From Enterobacter cloacae (GTDB lineage: Bacteria; Pseudomonadota; Gammaproteobacteria; Enterobacterales; Enterobacteriaceae): a stretch of 64,000 nt of DNA. Made by a program: the position numbers and the translations under genes. Positions 1 to 8,492 of the stretch are shown piece after piece. Each line of letters starts with the position of its first letter. The first letter of the stretch is position 1. Location of the stretch: assembly GCF_011078175.1 (NCBI RefSeq), contig NZ_JAALCJ010000004.1, forward strand, positions 1 to 64,000, read 5' to 3'. Below the pieces are notes generated by a model that saw nothing but the letters and a program-made list of their open reading frames with translations, did no database searches and had not been told where the DNA came from.

Positions 1-68
1 AGCCTAACGCCAACAGCCGTCCGACGGGTGACACCACCGGCTACCTGGCAAACCCGAAGGAGGTGTGA
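1..68 (+). CDS. ynfG: DmsB/YnfG-type iron-sulfur subunit, C-terminal end only (5' truncated by window)
   Basis: Only the last 21 codons are present, read from base 3 to the TGA at 66-68. The tail ends in GDTTGYLANPKEV, which matches the C-terminus of the four-cluster ferredoxin-like electron transfer subunit of DMSO-type reductases (DmsB/YnfG). The stop lies one base before the ATG of the membrane anchor gene, so the two are tightly coupled. The following ynfH and dmsD genes favour ynfG over dmsB. Confidence 0.8.
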   Translation, partial: PNANSRPTGDTTGYLANPKEV

Positions 69-69
69 G

Positions 70-924
70 ATGGGAAGTGGATGGCATGAATGGCCGCTGG
101 TGATCTTCACCGTTTTCGGGCAGTGCGTAGCCGGCGCGTTAATCGTGATGGGCTTCATCTGGCTTAGGGAAAATGATGGCAAGGCCAGAAAGCGCATCGT
201 GCGCAGCCTGTTTTTGCTCTGGGTTATAATGGGTATTGGCTTTATGGCCTCGGTACTGCATCTTGGCTCCCCGCTGCGTGCCTTCAACTCGCTTAACCGC
301 GTGGGAGCGTCAGCGCTAAGTAATGAAATCGCGGCGGGTTCGATCTTCTTTGCCGTGGGCGGTTTCTGGTGGCTGGTGTCGGTTATCGGTAAAATGCCCC
401 CAGCTTTGGGCAAAATCTGGCTGGTTGTCAGCCAGCTTCTGGGCATCGTTTTTGTCTGGGCGATGACCCGGGTCTATCAGATTGAGACCGTCCCGACCTG
501 GTATACGGGTTACACCACGCTGAGCTTCTTCCTGACGATGGTCCTTGCTGGTCCTCTGCTGGCTGCGCTGCTGCTGCGCATTGCAAACGTGACATTCACA
601 GGTACTCCTGCCGCGTCTGTGAGCGTACTGGCACTCATCGTCTGCGTGGCAGTCGTCGTGTTGCAAATCAATACGCTGGGGACGATACAGAGTTCTATCC
701 AGCAGGCCAGCGCCCTGCTGCCGGACTATGGTTCGCTTCAGGTATGGCGCATCGCGTTGCTGGCGGCGGGTTTGGGCTGCTGGATCTGCCCGCTTATTCG
801 TCGTCAGGAGCCAAAAACGCTCGGCCTGTTTGCAGGTGTCGTGCTGGTGGCGCTGGGTGAACTGATTGGGCGTGGGCTATTTTATGGTCTGCATATGACC
901 GCAGGGTTAGCAATTGCAGGTTAA
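70..924 (+). CDS. ynfH: DMSO reductase-type membrane anchor subunit YnfH (DmsC family)
   Basis: This 284-residue protein is the integral membrane anchor that passes electrons from menaquinol to the iron-sulfur subunit of a DMSO/selenate-type molybdoenzyme. It is hydrophobic throughout, with about eight membrane segments, and the stretch around residues 60-90 (HLGSPLRAFNSLNR) is typical of the DmsC family. I start it at the ATG at 70, behind a GGAGG signal inside the end of the upstream gene. That gives the length of E. coli YnfH; an upstream in-frame start at 28 would overlap the previous gene. The catalytic subunits lie outside the window to the left. Confidence 0.93.
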   Translation: MGSGWHEWPLVIFTVFGQCVAGALIVMGFIWLRENDGKARKRIVRSLFLLWVIMGIGFMASVLHLGSPLRAFNSLNRVGASALSNEIAAGSIFFAVGGFWWLVSVIGKMPPALGKIWLVVSQLLGIVFVWAMTRVYQIETVPTWYTGYTTLSFFLTMVLAGPLLAALLLRIANVTFTGTPAASVSVLALIVCVAVVVLQINTLGTIQSSIQQASALLPDYGSLQVWRIALLAAGLGCWICPLIRRQEPKTLGLFAGVVLVALGELIGRGLFYGLHMTAGLAIAG

Positions 925-968
925 CACAGGTGCGCGGGGATACCCGCGCGCAAGTAAGGAAAGTCGTA

Positions 969-1583
969 ATGAATGACGTCTCACACCGCGAATCGTTCGC
1001 GTTCAGCGCCCGGGTACTGGGCGCGCTGTTTTATTTCGCTCCAGACAGCGAGCAGACCGCACCGCTGGTGAGTGCTCTGACCGCAGGTGACTGGATTCAG
1101 GACTGGCCGCTGAGGGAGGAAAGCCTGCTGCCCGTCGCCAGGATGTTTAAGACCCCGTCGGATGAAGCGTTGAAAGACGCCTGGCAGCGTCTGTTTATTG
1201 GCCCGTATGCCCTGCCTGCCCCGCCGTGGGGCTCGGTCTGGCTTGATCGCGAGTCCGTGCTGTTTGGCGATTCGACCCTCGCGTTGCGTCAGTGGATGCG
1301 TGAAAACCATATCGCCTTTGAGATGCAGCAGAATGAACCCGAGGATCATTTCGGAACGTTGCTGATGCTGGCCGCATGGCTTGCCGAGAACGGTCGCGAA
1401 ACAGAACGCGACCAGCTTCTGGCCTGGCATCTGCTGCCATGGAGCACGCGTTTCCTTAGCGTATTCGTTGAAAACGCGGCCCATCCGTTCTACTCCGCGC
1501 TGGGTAAACTTGCCCAGCTGACGCTGGCGGAATGGCAGTCCACTCTGTTGATCCCGATTACAGAAAAAACGCTGTACCGATAA
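969..1583 (+). CDS. dmsD: Twin-arginine leader-binding chaperone DmsD
   Basis: This 204-residue cytoplasmic redox-enzyme maturation protein of the TorD/DmsD family binds the twin-arginine signal peptides of DmsA and YnfE and supports cofactor loading before Tat export. The family features WxRLFIGPYALPAPPWGSVW (near residue 70) and EPEDHFG (near 120) are present. I chose ATG 969, preceded by AAGGAAAG, because it gives the exact E. coli length; a longer frame from 930 has no better signal. It is the last gene of the ynfGH-dmsD operon. In E. coli clcB follows directly, whereas here about 6.9 kb of extra genes separate them. Confidence 0.94.
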   Translation: MNDVSHRESFAFSARVLGALFYFAPDSEQTAPLVSALTAGDWIQDWPLREESLLPVARMFKTPSDEALKDAWQRLFIGPYALPAPPWGSVWLDRESVLFGDSTLALRQWMRENHIAFEMQQNEPEDHFGTLLMLAAWLAENGRETERDQLLAWHLLPWSTRFLSVFVENAAHPFYSALGKLAQLTLAEWQSTLLIPITEKTLYR

Positions 1584-1658
1584 CAGCGCCTGGCTTGCTC
1601 ATCCGTTGTGCAGGCCAGGTTCGCACATTTTTACTGCAACACAACTTCACAACTGCTA

Positions 1659-1678
1659 TACTGTATATAATTACAGTA
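1659..1678 (+). promoter_or_regulatory. LexA (SOS) box upstream of yebG
   Basis: The bases CTGTATATAATTACAG at 1661-1676 fit the CTGT-N8-ACAG SOS operator exactly and extend as a near palindrome over 20 bases. The site ends 15 bases before the yebG ATG, so bound LexA would block transcription or early elongation. yebG is a known LexA target in E. coli. Confidence 0.88.
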
Positions 1679-1692
1679 TACGGGGGTGCACA

Positions 1693-2004
1693 ATGGCTGT
1701 TGAAACAAAATTTGTTGTCGTAAGAAAAGGTGAAGAGAAAATGACATTTGCCAGTAAGAAAGAGGCTGACGCTCACGATAAACTGCTCGATATGGCAGAA
1801 GCGTTCACCGACTGGCTGTTGCAAAGCGGAATGCAGATGGATGAAACGCAGGCGGAAAACCTTGGTCTGTATCTCGCCGAGCAGAAAGAGTCCGTGCAGC
1901 ATATCCTGCGTACCAGCAAGCTTCCCGAGCTCAATCCTGCAACGGATAAAACAGCATCAGATGCGGATGACAGCAAAAAAATCCGGGCCGTCAAAGCCGC
2001 CTGA
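1693..2004 (+). CDS. yebG: SOS-inducible protein YebG
   Basis: This 103-residue small cytoplasmic protein resembles E. coli YebG, a DNA-damage-inducible protein of unclear biochemistry. The N-terminus (MAVETKFVVVRKGEEKM) and the stretch with SKKEADAHDKLLD and LAEQKE are the recognisable parts; the tail is divergent and charged. The start at 1693 follows a GGGGGT stretch; in-frame starts upstream would run into the LexA box. In E. coli yebG lies elsewhere, near purT, so its place next to dmsD reflects rearrangement or an extra copy. A terminator follows at 2035. Confidence 0.88.
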   Translation: MAVETKFVVVRKGEEKMTFASKKEADAHDKLLDMAEAFTDWLLQSGMQMDETQAENLGLYLAEQKESVQHILRTSKLPELNPATDKTASDADDSKKIRAVKAA

Positions 2005-2034
2005 TCGTCAGAATCACTCATCGCCTGTCCTGCC

Positions 2035-2066
2035 GCCGCGGGCCGGAAACGGCTCGCGGCTTTATT
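2035..2066 (+). terminator. Rho-independent terminator after yebG
   Basis: GCCGCGGGCC (2035-2044) pairs with GGCTCGCGGC (2051-2060), with one G-T pair, around a six-base loop GGAAAC. TTTATT follows. It stands 30 bases after the yebG stop. Confidence 0.7.
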
Positions 2067-2122
2067 ATGGTCGACTTACAGAACCGGATATGTATTAACC
2101 GTAACCCTGAAAATACGTCCGG

Positions 2123-2437
2123 TTAACATGATTTGTCCGCCTCAACGTTTACGCTGATATTCAGCCTTTTGGCTTCCATAGTTATCAGTGTTTTGGCCAG
2201 TTCCTTATCGCCGCCGTGTACGTTATCTATCAGATCCTGTACAAGGGTCATCATCAGGAAGTTTTTATTTGCAGGATAGAAATCTGCCGTAGTGATCCCG
2301 TTATCCTTCAGGCGCTGATGCGCTACCTTCTCTGTATCTGCGATTATTTCAGCCACTTTCTCATGCATCTTTTCGATCTGCTCGAAAACAATGCGGTTAA
2401 TCATTTCAATCTGTTCTGGCGTAAAATTTGGTTCCAT
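2123..2437 (-). CDS. Unrecognised 104-residue protein downstream of catA
   Basis: I do not recognise this protein. It is acidic and looks largely helical, opening with MEPNFTPEQIEMINRIVFEQIEKMHEKV, with no signal peptide, membrane segment or metal motif. Its ATG lies 12 bases after the catA stop on the same strand and is preceded by GGGGAGAT, so the two genes are probably one transcript. The regular helix and close linkage suggest an intact protein rather than a shadow frame. A role connected with CatA is possible but nothing in the sequence proves it. Confidence 0.6.
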   Translation of the reverse strand: MEPNFTPEQIEMINRIVFEQIEKMHEKVAEIIADTEKVAHQRLKDNGITTADFYPANKNFLMMTLVQDLIDNVHGGDKELAKTLITMEAKRLNISVNVEADKSC

Positions 2438-2449
2438 TATCTCCCCTCG

Positions 2450-3151
2450 TCAACGATCTTCCCTTTGCGTCCCAGAAAAAACAAGCCCTTCAGAATGGCG
2501 CGGTAAATTATCGCACAACTCTTGCAACTCGTTGATCATCCGGGCCACATGGAAGCCGTCACAAACAGAATGATGAACCTGAACGGCGAAAGGCAACAGG
2601 ACTTTACCATCCTGGTTAACGTATTTTCCAAACGTGAACATGGGCGCAAAAAAATTCCGCATGTTAGCTACGTTGACAGAAAAACTGGTAAAGCTGACCC
2701 ATGGAATATCCGATATGAAAAATATATTTTCCCGTGACTCTTCCTTAGGCCAGTAGGCCAGGATATCGCCATAACGACTCACATCTTCTGCATAAACGCG
2801 TTGAAAACGGGCAATATTTCCATCGTAATGACTCCATAACGAAGAAAATGTCTCCGTTTCTTTATGGAAAAGGGTATAGCTTGGATGAACTTCATTCCAT
2901 ATTACAAGCTCATCATCCTTCATGGCCATGCGGAATTCCGGATGCCGGTTTACGACGTCAGAAATAAGGGAAATAATCGCAGGATAAAATTTCCAGCCAA
3001 CCTCTTTGATATGCTTTAGCAGGACGGTAATGTCCAGCTGAACCGTTTGGTTAAAAGTGGATTGAGCAAAGCCCTGAAATACTTCAAAGTGTTCCTTTCT
3101 TGCCCAACGAGATAAGTCAACTACCGTATATTCTGGCGTTATTTTCGTCAT
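2450..3151 (-). CDS. catA: Type A chloramphenicol O-acetyltransferase
   Basis: This 233-residue cytoplasmic enzyme would transfer acetyl from acetyl-CoA to the 3-hydroxyl of chloramphenicol. The hallmark HHSVCDGFH lies at residues 193-201, with the catalytic His at about 194. [10 protein letters not shown] (70-79) and the SLW motif (near 104-106) also match classical CatA. It runs about 14 residues past the usual 219 at the C-terminus, ending in an unmatched tail. No insertion sequence, integron site or other resistance gene flanks it, so it looks like a resident chromosomal gene. It is followed by a small gene at 12 bases. Confidence 0.93.
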   Translation of the reverse strand: MTKITPEYTVVDLSRWARKEHFEVFQGFAQSTFNQTVQLDITVLLKHIKEVGWKFYPAIISLISDVVNRHPEFRMAMKDDELVIWNEVHPSYTLFHKETETFSSLWSHYDGNIARFQRVYAEDVSRYGDILAYWPKEESRENIFFISDIPWVSFTSFSVNVANMRNFFAPMFTFGKYVNQDGKVLLPFAVQVHHSVCDGFHVARMINELQELCDNLPRHSEGLVFSGTQREDR

Positions 3152-3236
3152 TTCAGAGCCTTAGTTGAGCTGCGCTATATAAAATAGTAGCGTATCACAA
3201 ACGTAGGGGCTGTATAGACCGTAGCATAGAGGCACT

Positions 3237-3489
3237 CTAAATTTTCAGCGTATCAATCACCGCTCTCAGCGCCGGGGATACGTTGCGGTGTGGATAATAG
3301 AGGTACAGTCCGTCCATCCGCAGGCTGTAGCGCTGTAAGACGCGTATAAGCGTGCCACGCTCCAGATCGTCAGCCACCAGCTCAACCGGGACATAAGCCA
3401 GCCCGAGTCCCAGCCGCTCTTCCAGCTCGCGAACCGATCGACCGATCCCGGATTGTGCCAGCCCGAGCCGTTGCGCGGCTGCCGCTGCT
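3237..3489 (-). pseudogene. LysR-type regulator relic (start lost, internal deletion)
   Basis: Reading from about 3487 down to the TAG at 3237-3239 gives a winged-helix piece (AAAQRLGLAQSGIGRSVREL, then EERLG). It is joined in frame to the end of a LysR effector domain (LAYVPVELVADDLERGTL, then a C-terminus ending DTLKI). About 170 residues between helix-turn-helix and tail are missing, and the first 20 or so residues with the start codon are gone. GGCTGG occurs on both sides of the internal joint, which could be the deletion repeat. It lies head to head with a truncated transporter, the usual arrangement for a LysR and its divergent target. Confidence 0.75.
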
Positions 3490-3808
3490 TATGGCGTTGT
3501 TTGCAGGGATATTAATGCTCACCGGGGACAGCCTGTGGATCGTGGCCGTGCTGTTAGGTTTCCGGGGAGTGCTGGCAACAGCGGCCCCCACGGGCTGGTG
3601 GACGTGGATCGCTCGTACGTTACCGAAAGATGCCGAGGCTGGCGGCGGGCTGATGGTCGCGGTGCTCCAACTCTCTATTGCGCCTGGCTCAACGGCGGGT
3701 GGCGTGGTGTTTGATACCTTTGGCTGGCAGAGCACCTTCGCTTTAAGCAGCATATTACTCCTGGGTGCAGGGGTGCTGACTTTTACGACGTCGCGCCATC
3801 GGAAATAA
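3480..3808 (+). pseudogene. NepI-like major facilitator exporter relic (C-terminal third only)
   Basis: The frame from about 3480 to 3808 encodes the last roughly 105 residues of a 12-segment DHA1-type transporter (LLMALFAGILMLTGDSLW, GWWTWIARTLPKDAE, GGLMVAVLQLS). It is most like the purine nucleoside exporter NepI. About 270 N-terminal residues, the start codon and the promoter are absent; the frame runs straight into the LysR relic on the other strand. One deletion therefore removed the starts of both divergent genes. A nearby in-frame ATG could give a 117-residue product but no functional transporter. Confidence 0.72.
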
Positions 3809-3954
3809 GGCATTATATTCACAGGGTTATTTTATTTAATTACAAAACCTCGCTCACCTCCCGTTGAAATAATAATTAAGCAATATCCTGGTCAGCCAGC
3901 GACATCGCTTTGTTAGCTTGAGCGTTCAGGCAAAGCTCAAACCGGAGGTATTCT

Positions 3955-4704
3955 TTGCTGATTAAATTAAAGAAAGAACGAACGCATCAGGAGGATCGTC
4001 GTCTTGCCCTCTGGCTGGCGACCTCTGCGGGACTGCTGAATGCCATTGCGCTGGGCGCGTTCGGTTTTTTTCCCTCTCATATGACGGGCAATACCTCGCA
4101 GTTATCCAGCGAAGTTTCCTCCACCGATCTCAGCGATATTCTTTTCTTTGGCGCCATTATTCTTTCGTTTGTCTCAGGCGCCATCGCTGCGCGGATTATT
4201 GTTATCTGGGGGATTATCCATAACGTCAGGCTGGTATTCAGCCAGGTCCTTTTTGTTGAAGGGCTATTACTGGCAGGGGTATCCCTGTACGAAATGTATT
4301 TTCACTCCTTTGCCACGAATCAGGAAATTATTATTTTCCTGTGCGGGTTGATGGGAATTCATAATTCCACCTCCACGCAGCTATCCGGCGGTCGGGTGAG
4401 ATCCACGCACATCACCGGCACGCTGACCGATGCGGGCATTTCGCTGGCCTCCGTTATGGTCGCCATGCTGCGCCGGGACTATTCCAAAGATACGGCCGCA
4501 CAAAAAAGTCAGCTCAAAACCCATTTAACCACCCTTTTCTCCTTTATCACCGGAGGTATCGCGGGGCTGATCCTGTTCAGAGCGTTTGGATTCCACGCGA
4601 TGCTGGCGCTGGGCCTGATGCTGGTAGTCGTCGCCGCCTTCTCTATCGTCCGCATCTCGTGGCGGGTACGAAAAGTGCGCGCCGCGCTTAGTCGACAGGT
4701 TTAA
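3955..4704 (+). CDS. YoaK family (DUF1275) membrane protein
   Basis: This 249-residue inner-membrane protein has about six hydrophobic segments and the DUF1275 hallmarks near the N-terminus: a segment around SAGLLNAIALGAFG followed by SHMTGNTSQL. A later GGRVRSTHITGTLTD stretch is also typical. The family's function is unknown. The start is TTG at 3955, with GGAGGT seven bases upstream; no ATG is placed as well. It stands alone between the LysR/MFS relic and the osmU operon. Confidence 0.8.
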   Translation: MLIKLKKERTHQEDRRLALWLATSAGLLNAIALGAFGFFPSHMTGNTSQLSSEVSSTDLSDILFFGAIILSFVSGAIAARIIVIWGIIHNVRLVFSQVLFVEGLLLAGVSLYEMYFHSFATNQEIIIFLCGLMGIHNSTSTQLSGGRVRSTHITGTLTDAGISLASVMVAMLRRDYSKDTAAQKSQLKTHLTTLFSFITGGIAGLILFRAFGFHAMLALGLMLVVVAAFSIVRISWRVRKVRAALSRQV

Positions 4705-4718
4705 TCAGTACGCCTTAC

Positions 4719-4731
4719 GTGACGGTGTCAC
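4719..4731. other. matS site (MatP-binding, Ter macrodomain)
   Basis: GTGACGGTGTCAC fits the E. coli matS consensus GTGACRNYGTCAC at every defined position. It lies in the gap between the YoaK-family gene and osmU. MatP binding to such sites organises the Ter macrodomain, in line with tus and a Ter site at the other end of the window. Confidence 0.8.
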
Positions 4732-4954
4732 ATAAGATGTACTTCTTTAAGACTATTCTGCCTGCCCACTGACAGCCCTTATGCCATAAGGCTTCCCTCA
4801 GGTTGTCACTAATTTCATAGGGTTACTGATTTACTCCCTTTTATGGAACCCTTCCGTTTCGCTTGCTATAGGTGAAGTACCCCTGCCGAAACATGGCATA
4901 ACAACAGGCAGCCGGTGGTTGCTATAACGCATGCGCACAGGGAGACACACCGCA

Positions 4955-5665
4955 ATGCACCCAATACTTAAACGTTCGCTGCTTTTTGTCGGCGCGATTA
5001 TCGTGGTTCTCGCTCTCCTCACCTGGGGAATTGGACTGGAGACGATTAAGGCGCGCCAGGTTGATCTGATCTACCTCGGGCAACAGCACCTCATTCTGGT
5101 CTTTTCATCCATGTTCTTTGCTCTGCTGGTGGGCATTCCAAGCGGCATTCTGCTGAGCCGACCGGCCGCGCGTGGTATCGCCGAATATGTGATGCAAATC
5201 TTTAACGTGGGCAACACCCTGCCGCCGCTGGCCGTTCTGGCTCTGGCGATGGTAGTCATTGGCATCGGTGATAAACCGGCCATTATCGCCCTCTTTCTGG
5301 CTTCTCTGCTGCCGATTGTACGTAACACCTATGCCGGGCTGTGCTCTGTTCCCGCGTCGTTGCTGGAAGCGGCAAACGGCATCGGCATGACCAAATGGCA
5401 GCGCCTGCGTCAGGTTGAGATCCCTAACGCGTGGCCGGTGATGCTTTCCGGTATTCGCATTGCCACTGCGATTAACGTCGGTACCGCACCGCTGGCATTC
5501 CTGATTGGCGCCAGCAGCTACGGCGAGCTGATTTTCCCGGGGATCTATCTTAACGACTTCCCGACGCTGATCCTGGGCGCGGCGGCCACCGCCCTGTTCG
5601 CCCTGATTCTGGATACGCTGCTGGCGGCACTGGGTCGACTACTGAGCCCGCATCTCGCGCGATAA
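4955..5665 (+). CDS. osmY: OsmU osmoprotectant ABC importer, permease OsmY
   Basis: This 236-residue inner-membrane permease belongs to the glycine-betaine/proline ABC class, with about six segments and the EAA-type loop GIGMTKWQRLRQVEIPNAWPV near residues 145-165. It is the first gene of a four-gene operon whose order and place beside clcB match Salmonella osmU (OsmVWXY), an importer of glycine betaine and choline-O-sulfate. ATG 4955 has GGGAG about 11 bases upstream; an alternative ATG at 4931 lacks a signal. The symbol should not be confused with the unrelated E. coli periplasmic protein OsmY. Confidence 0.85.
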   Translation: MHPILKRSLLFVGAIIVVLALLTWGIGLETIKARQVDLIYLGQQHLILVFSSMFFALLVGIPSGILLSRPAARGIAEYVMQIFNVGNTLPPLAVLALAMVVIGIGDKPAIIALFLASLLPIVRNTYAGLCSVPASLLEAANGIGMTKWQRLRQVEIPNAWPVMLSGIRIATAINVGTAPLAFLIGASSYGELIFPGIYLNDFPTLILGAAATALFALILDTLLAALGRLLSPHLAR

Positions 5666-5683
5666 TTATAACAAGGAGCTTCT

Positions 5684-6583
5684 ATGAGACTGTTTTCCGG
5701 CCTGACGGCGCTGTGCGCCGCCGCGCTCCTCACAAGCCAGGCGCTCGCCGCGCCGCTGATCCTGGCAACCAAGAGCTTCACCGAGCAGCACATTCTCTCG
5801 GCCATGACCGTGCAGTATCTACAAAAGAAAGGGTTTCAGGTACAGCCTCAGACCAATATTGCAACGGTGATTTCCCGTAACGCGATGATCAACAAGCAGA
5901 TTGATATGACCTGGGAGTACACCGGCACGTCGCTGATCATCTTCAACCACATTAATAAACGCATGTCGCCGCAGGAGTCATACGAGACGGTGAAACGCCT
6001 CGACGCGAAGCACGGTCTGGTGTGGCTTAAACCTGCCGATATGAACAATACCTATGCCTTTGCCATGCAGCGCAAGCGCGCCGAGGCTGAACATATCAAT
6101 ACCATGTCTGAGATGGTGGCAAAGATTGAGCAGATCCGTAAAACCGATCCGGATAACAACTGGCTGCTGGGCCTTGACCTGGAATTTGCCGGGCGCAGCG
6201 ACGGGATGAAACCGTTGCAGGCGGCCTACAACATGGAGCTGGACCGCCCACAGATCCGCCAGATGGATCCGGGCCTGGTCTATAACGCGGTGCGCGACGG
6301 GTTTGTCGATGCGGGGCTGATCTACACCACCGACGGGCGCGTAAAGGGCTTCGATCTTAAAGTGCTGGAAGACGATAAAGGCTTCTTCCCGAGTTATGCC
6401 GTGACGCCAGTTGTTCGAAAAGACACGCTCGAAGCTAACCCGGGGCTGGAGGAGGCGCTTAACACTCTCTCAGCCCAGCTCAATAACGACGTTATCACCG
6501 ACCTGAATAAAAAGGTGGATATCGACCATCAGTCACCGCAGCAGGTCGCCCGTGATTTCCTGCGTAGCAAACAGTTGCTGTAG
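5684..6583 (+). CDS. osmX: OsmU osmoprotectant-binding protein OsmX
   Basis: This 299-residue periplasmic binding protein starts with a cleavable signal peptide (charged MRLFSG, hydrophobic core, AxA site at about residues 20-23, mature [12 protein letters not shown]). The body is an OpuAC/ProX-type domain; [15 protein letters not shown] and the aromatic residues that would cage a quaternary amine are visible. AAGGAG precedes the ATG. The gene sits 18 bases after osmY and 8 bases before osmW, so all share one transcript. It would deliver betaine-type solutes to the OsmW/OsmY permeases. Confidence 0.88.
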   Translation: MRLFSGLTALCAAALLTSQALAAPLILATKSFTEQHILSAMTVQYLQKKGFQVQPQTNIATVISRNAMINKQIDMTWEYTGTSLIIFNHINKRMSPQESYETVKRLDAKHGLVWLKPADMNNTYAFAMQRKRAEAEHINTMSEMVAKIEQIRKTDPDNNWLLGLDLEFAGRSDGMKPLQAAYNMELDRPQIRQMDPGLVYNAVRDGFVDAGLIYTTDGRVKGFDLKVLEDDKGFFPSYAVTPVVRKDTLEANPGLEEALNTLSAQLNNDVITDLNKKVDIDHQSPQQVARDFLRSKQLL

Positions 6584-6591
6584 GAGGCGCT

Positions 6592-7239
6592 ATGGAGACG
6601 ATTCACTATATTCTCGACAACGGGGACTATCTCTTAACCCTGACGCTGCAACACCTCTGGCTGGTGGCTCTCGCCGTCGGCCTGGCAATTGTTATTGGCG
6701 TGCCGCTGGGCATTTTAATTGTCCGCCATAAATGGCTGGCAACGCCGGTGCTGGGGATTGCCACCATTGTGCTCACCATCCCGTCAATAGCGCTTTTCGG
6801 CCTGATGATCCCGCTCTTTTCGCTGATCGGTCAGGGCATTGGCGCCCTGCCCGCAATTACGGCAGTGTTCCTCTATTCGCTGCTGCCGATTGTGCGTAAC
6901 ACCCACACGGCGCTCGACAGCCTGCCGCCGGGCCTGCGTGAAGCGGGACGCGGCATCGGCATGACCTTCTGGCAGCGTCTGCGCTGGGTGGAATTCCCGA
7001 TGGCGCTGCCGGTGATTTTTGGCGGCATCCGCACCGCCGTGGTGATGAACATCGGCGTCATGGCGATCGCCGCCGTGATCGGTGCGGGCGGGCTGGGCCT
7101 GCTGCTGCTTAACGGTATTGGCGGGAGTGACATTCGTATGTTGATTGCGGGCGCGCTGATGATTTGTCTTTTAGCGATTGTGCTCGACTGGTTGCTGCAC
7201 CGTTTGCAGGTGGTACTGACTCCGAAGGGGATTCGATAA
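6592..7239 (+). CDS. osmW: OsmU osmoprotectant ABC importer, permease OsmW
   Basis: This second permease has 215 residues, about five to six membrane segments and an EAA-type loop (GIGMTFWQRLRWVEFPMALP) almost identical in design to that of OsmY. The two probably pair as a heterodimer. A strong AGGAGG lies before the ATG. Its TAA shares one base with the ATG of osmV (TAATG at 7237-7241), so translation is coupled. Confidence 0.88.
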   Translation: METIHYILDNGDYLLTLTLQHLWLVALAVGLAIVIGVPLGILIVRHKWLATPVLGIATIVLTIPSIALFGLMIPLFSLIGQGIGALPAITAVFLYSLLPIVRNTHTALDSLPPGLREAGRGIGMTFWQRLRWVEFPMALPVIFGGIRTAVVMNIGVMAIAAVIGAGGLGLLLLNGIGGSDIRMLIAGALMICLLAIVLDWLLHRLQVVLTPKGIR

Positions 7240-8387
7240 TGATAAAACTGGAAAACCTCACCAAACAATTTTCACATAAACACGGCCAGACGTTTAAGGC
7301 CGTCGACAACGTCAACCTGAACGTGCCTGAAGGGGAAATGTGCGTGCTGCTCGGCCCGTCCGGCTGCGGGAAAACCACTACCCTGAAGATGATCAACCGT
7401 CTCATTACCCCAAGCAGCGGGACGATCCTGATTAACGGCGAAGACACGAGCGGCATGGACACCGTAACCCTGCGCCGCAACATTGGCTACGTGATCCAGC
7501 AGATTGGCCTGTTCCCCAACATGACCATCGAAGAGAACATTACCGTCGTGCCGCGCATGCTGGGCTGGGATAAAGCGCGCTGTAAATCCCGCGCCGAAGA
7601 GCTGATGGATATGGTGGCAATGGATCCGCATAAATTCCTTCACCGCTATCCGCGCGAAATGTCCGGCGGTCAGCAGCAGCGTATCGGCGTCATCCGTGCG
7701 CTGGCAGCGGATCCTCCGGTCCTGCTGATGGATGAACCGTTCGGCGCGGTCGACCCGATTAACCGTGAGGTGATCCAGAACCAGTTCCTGGAGATGCAGC
7801 GCAAGCTGAAAAAGACCGTGATGCTGGTGAGCCACGATATTGACGAAGCGCTGAAGCTGGGCGACCGTATTGCCGTCTTTCGTCAGGGGCGTATCGTGCA
7901 GTGCGCCAGCCCGGATGAGCTGCTGGCGAAACCCGCGAATGAGTTTGTCGGCTCGTTTGTGGGCCAGGACCGCACGTTGAAACGCCTGCTGTTGGTTTCG
8001 GCGGGCGACGTCACCGACCAGCAGCCTACCATTACGGTACGCGAATCGACGCCGCTGCCGGAGGCCTTCGCCACCATGGATGACAACGATATTCGCGCCA
8101 TTACCGTAGTTGATGAGCACGGCAAACCGCTCGGCTTTGTGAAGCGCCGCGAAGCGCGTAACGCCAGCGGCAGCTGCGGGGATATTCTGCACCCGTTCCG
8201 CATGACCGGTAAGGCCGAGGATAACCTGCGCGTGGTGCTTTCTCGCCTGTATGAGAGCAACACCAGCTGGATGCCGATTGTGGACGAGGACGGACGCTAT
8301 AACGGCGAGATATCCCAGGATTATATTGCGGAGTATTTGAGTTCCGGGCGTACGCGCCGGGCATTGAATATTCATAGCGAAATTTAA
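7239..8387 (+). CDS. osmV: OsmU osmoprotectant ABC importer, ATPase OsmV
   Basis: This 382-residue ATP-binding subunit shows Walker A GPSGCGKT (39-46), signature MSGGQQQR (141-148), Walker B VLLMDEP (161-167) and the switch His in LVSHD. The last 120 residues carry two CBS-type repeats (DDNDIRAITVVDEHGKPLG and NTSWMPIVDEDG), which in OpuA-type transporters sense ionic strength and gate transport. A frame starting at 7164 exists, but ATG 7239, overlapping the osmW stop by one base, gives the family length. A terminator closes the operon at 8395. Confidence 0.9.
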   Translation: MIKLENLTKQFSHKHGQTFKAVDNVNLNVPEGEMCVLLGPSGCGKTTTLKMINRLITPSSGTILINGEDTSGMDTVTLRRNIGYVIQQIGLFPNMTIEENITVVPRMLGWDKARCKSRAEELMDMVAMDPHKFLHRYPREMSGGQQQRIGVIRALAADPPVLLMDEPFGAVDPINREVIQNQFLEMQRKLKKTVMLVSHDIDEALKLGDRIAVFRQGRIVQCASPDELLAKPANEFVGSFVGQDRTLKRLLLVSAGDVTDQQPTITVRESTPLPEAFATMDDNDIRAITVVDEHGKPLGFVKRREARNASGSCGDILHPFRMTGKAEDNLRVVLSRLYESNTSWMPIVDEDGRYNGEISQDYIAEYLSSGRTRRALNIHSEI

Positions 8388-8394
8388 GCATTCA

Positions 8395-8418
8395 GGCCGG
8401 GTATTGCCCGGCCTTTTT
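8395..8418 (+). terminator. Rho-independent terminator of the osmU operon
   Basis: GGCCGGG (8395-8401) pairs perfectly with CCCGGCC (8407-8413) around the loop TATTG, followed by five T. It starts 8 bases after the osmV stop. Confidence 0.9.
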
Positions 8419-8492
8419 CCGCACGCATACCTTTTGCTAACATCCCGAATTCCCGCCACAATATTGTATCGTCCCCGTTAAATCACGAGTTC

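Noticed and set aside
7272..8459. 395-codon minus-strand frame opposite osmV
   Set aside because: It is complementary to a gene with all ABC motifs in place; the translated product has no recognisable domain.
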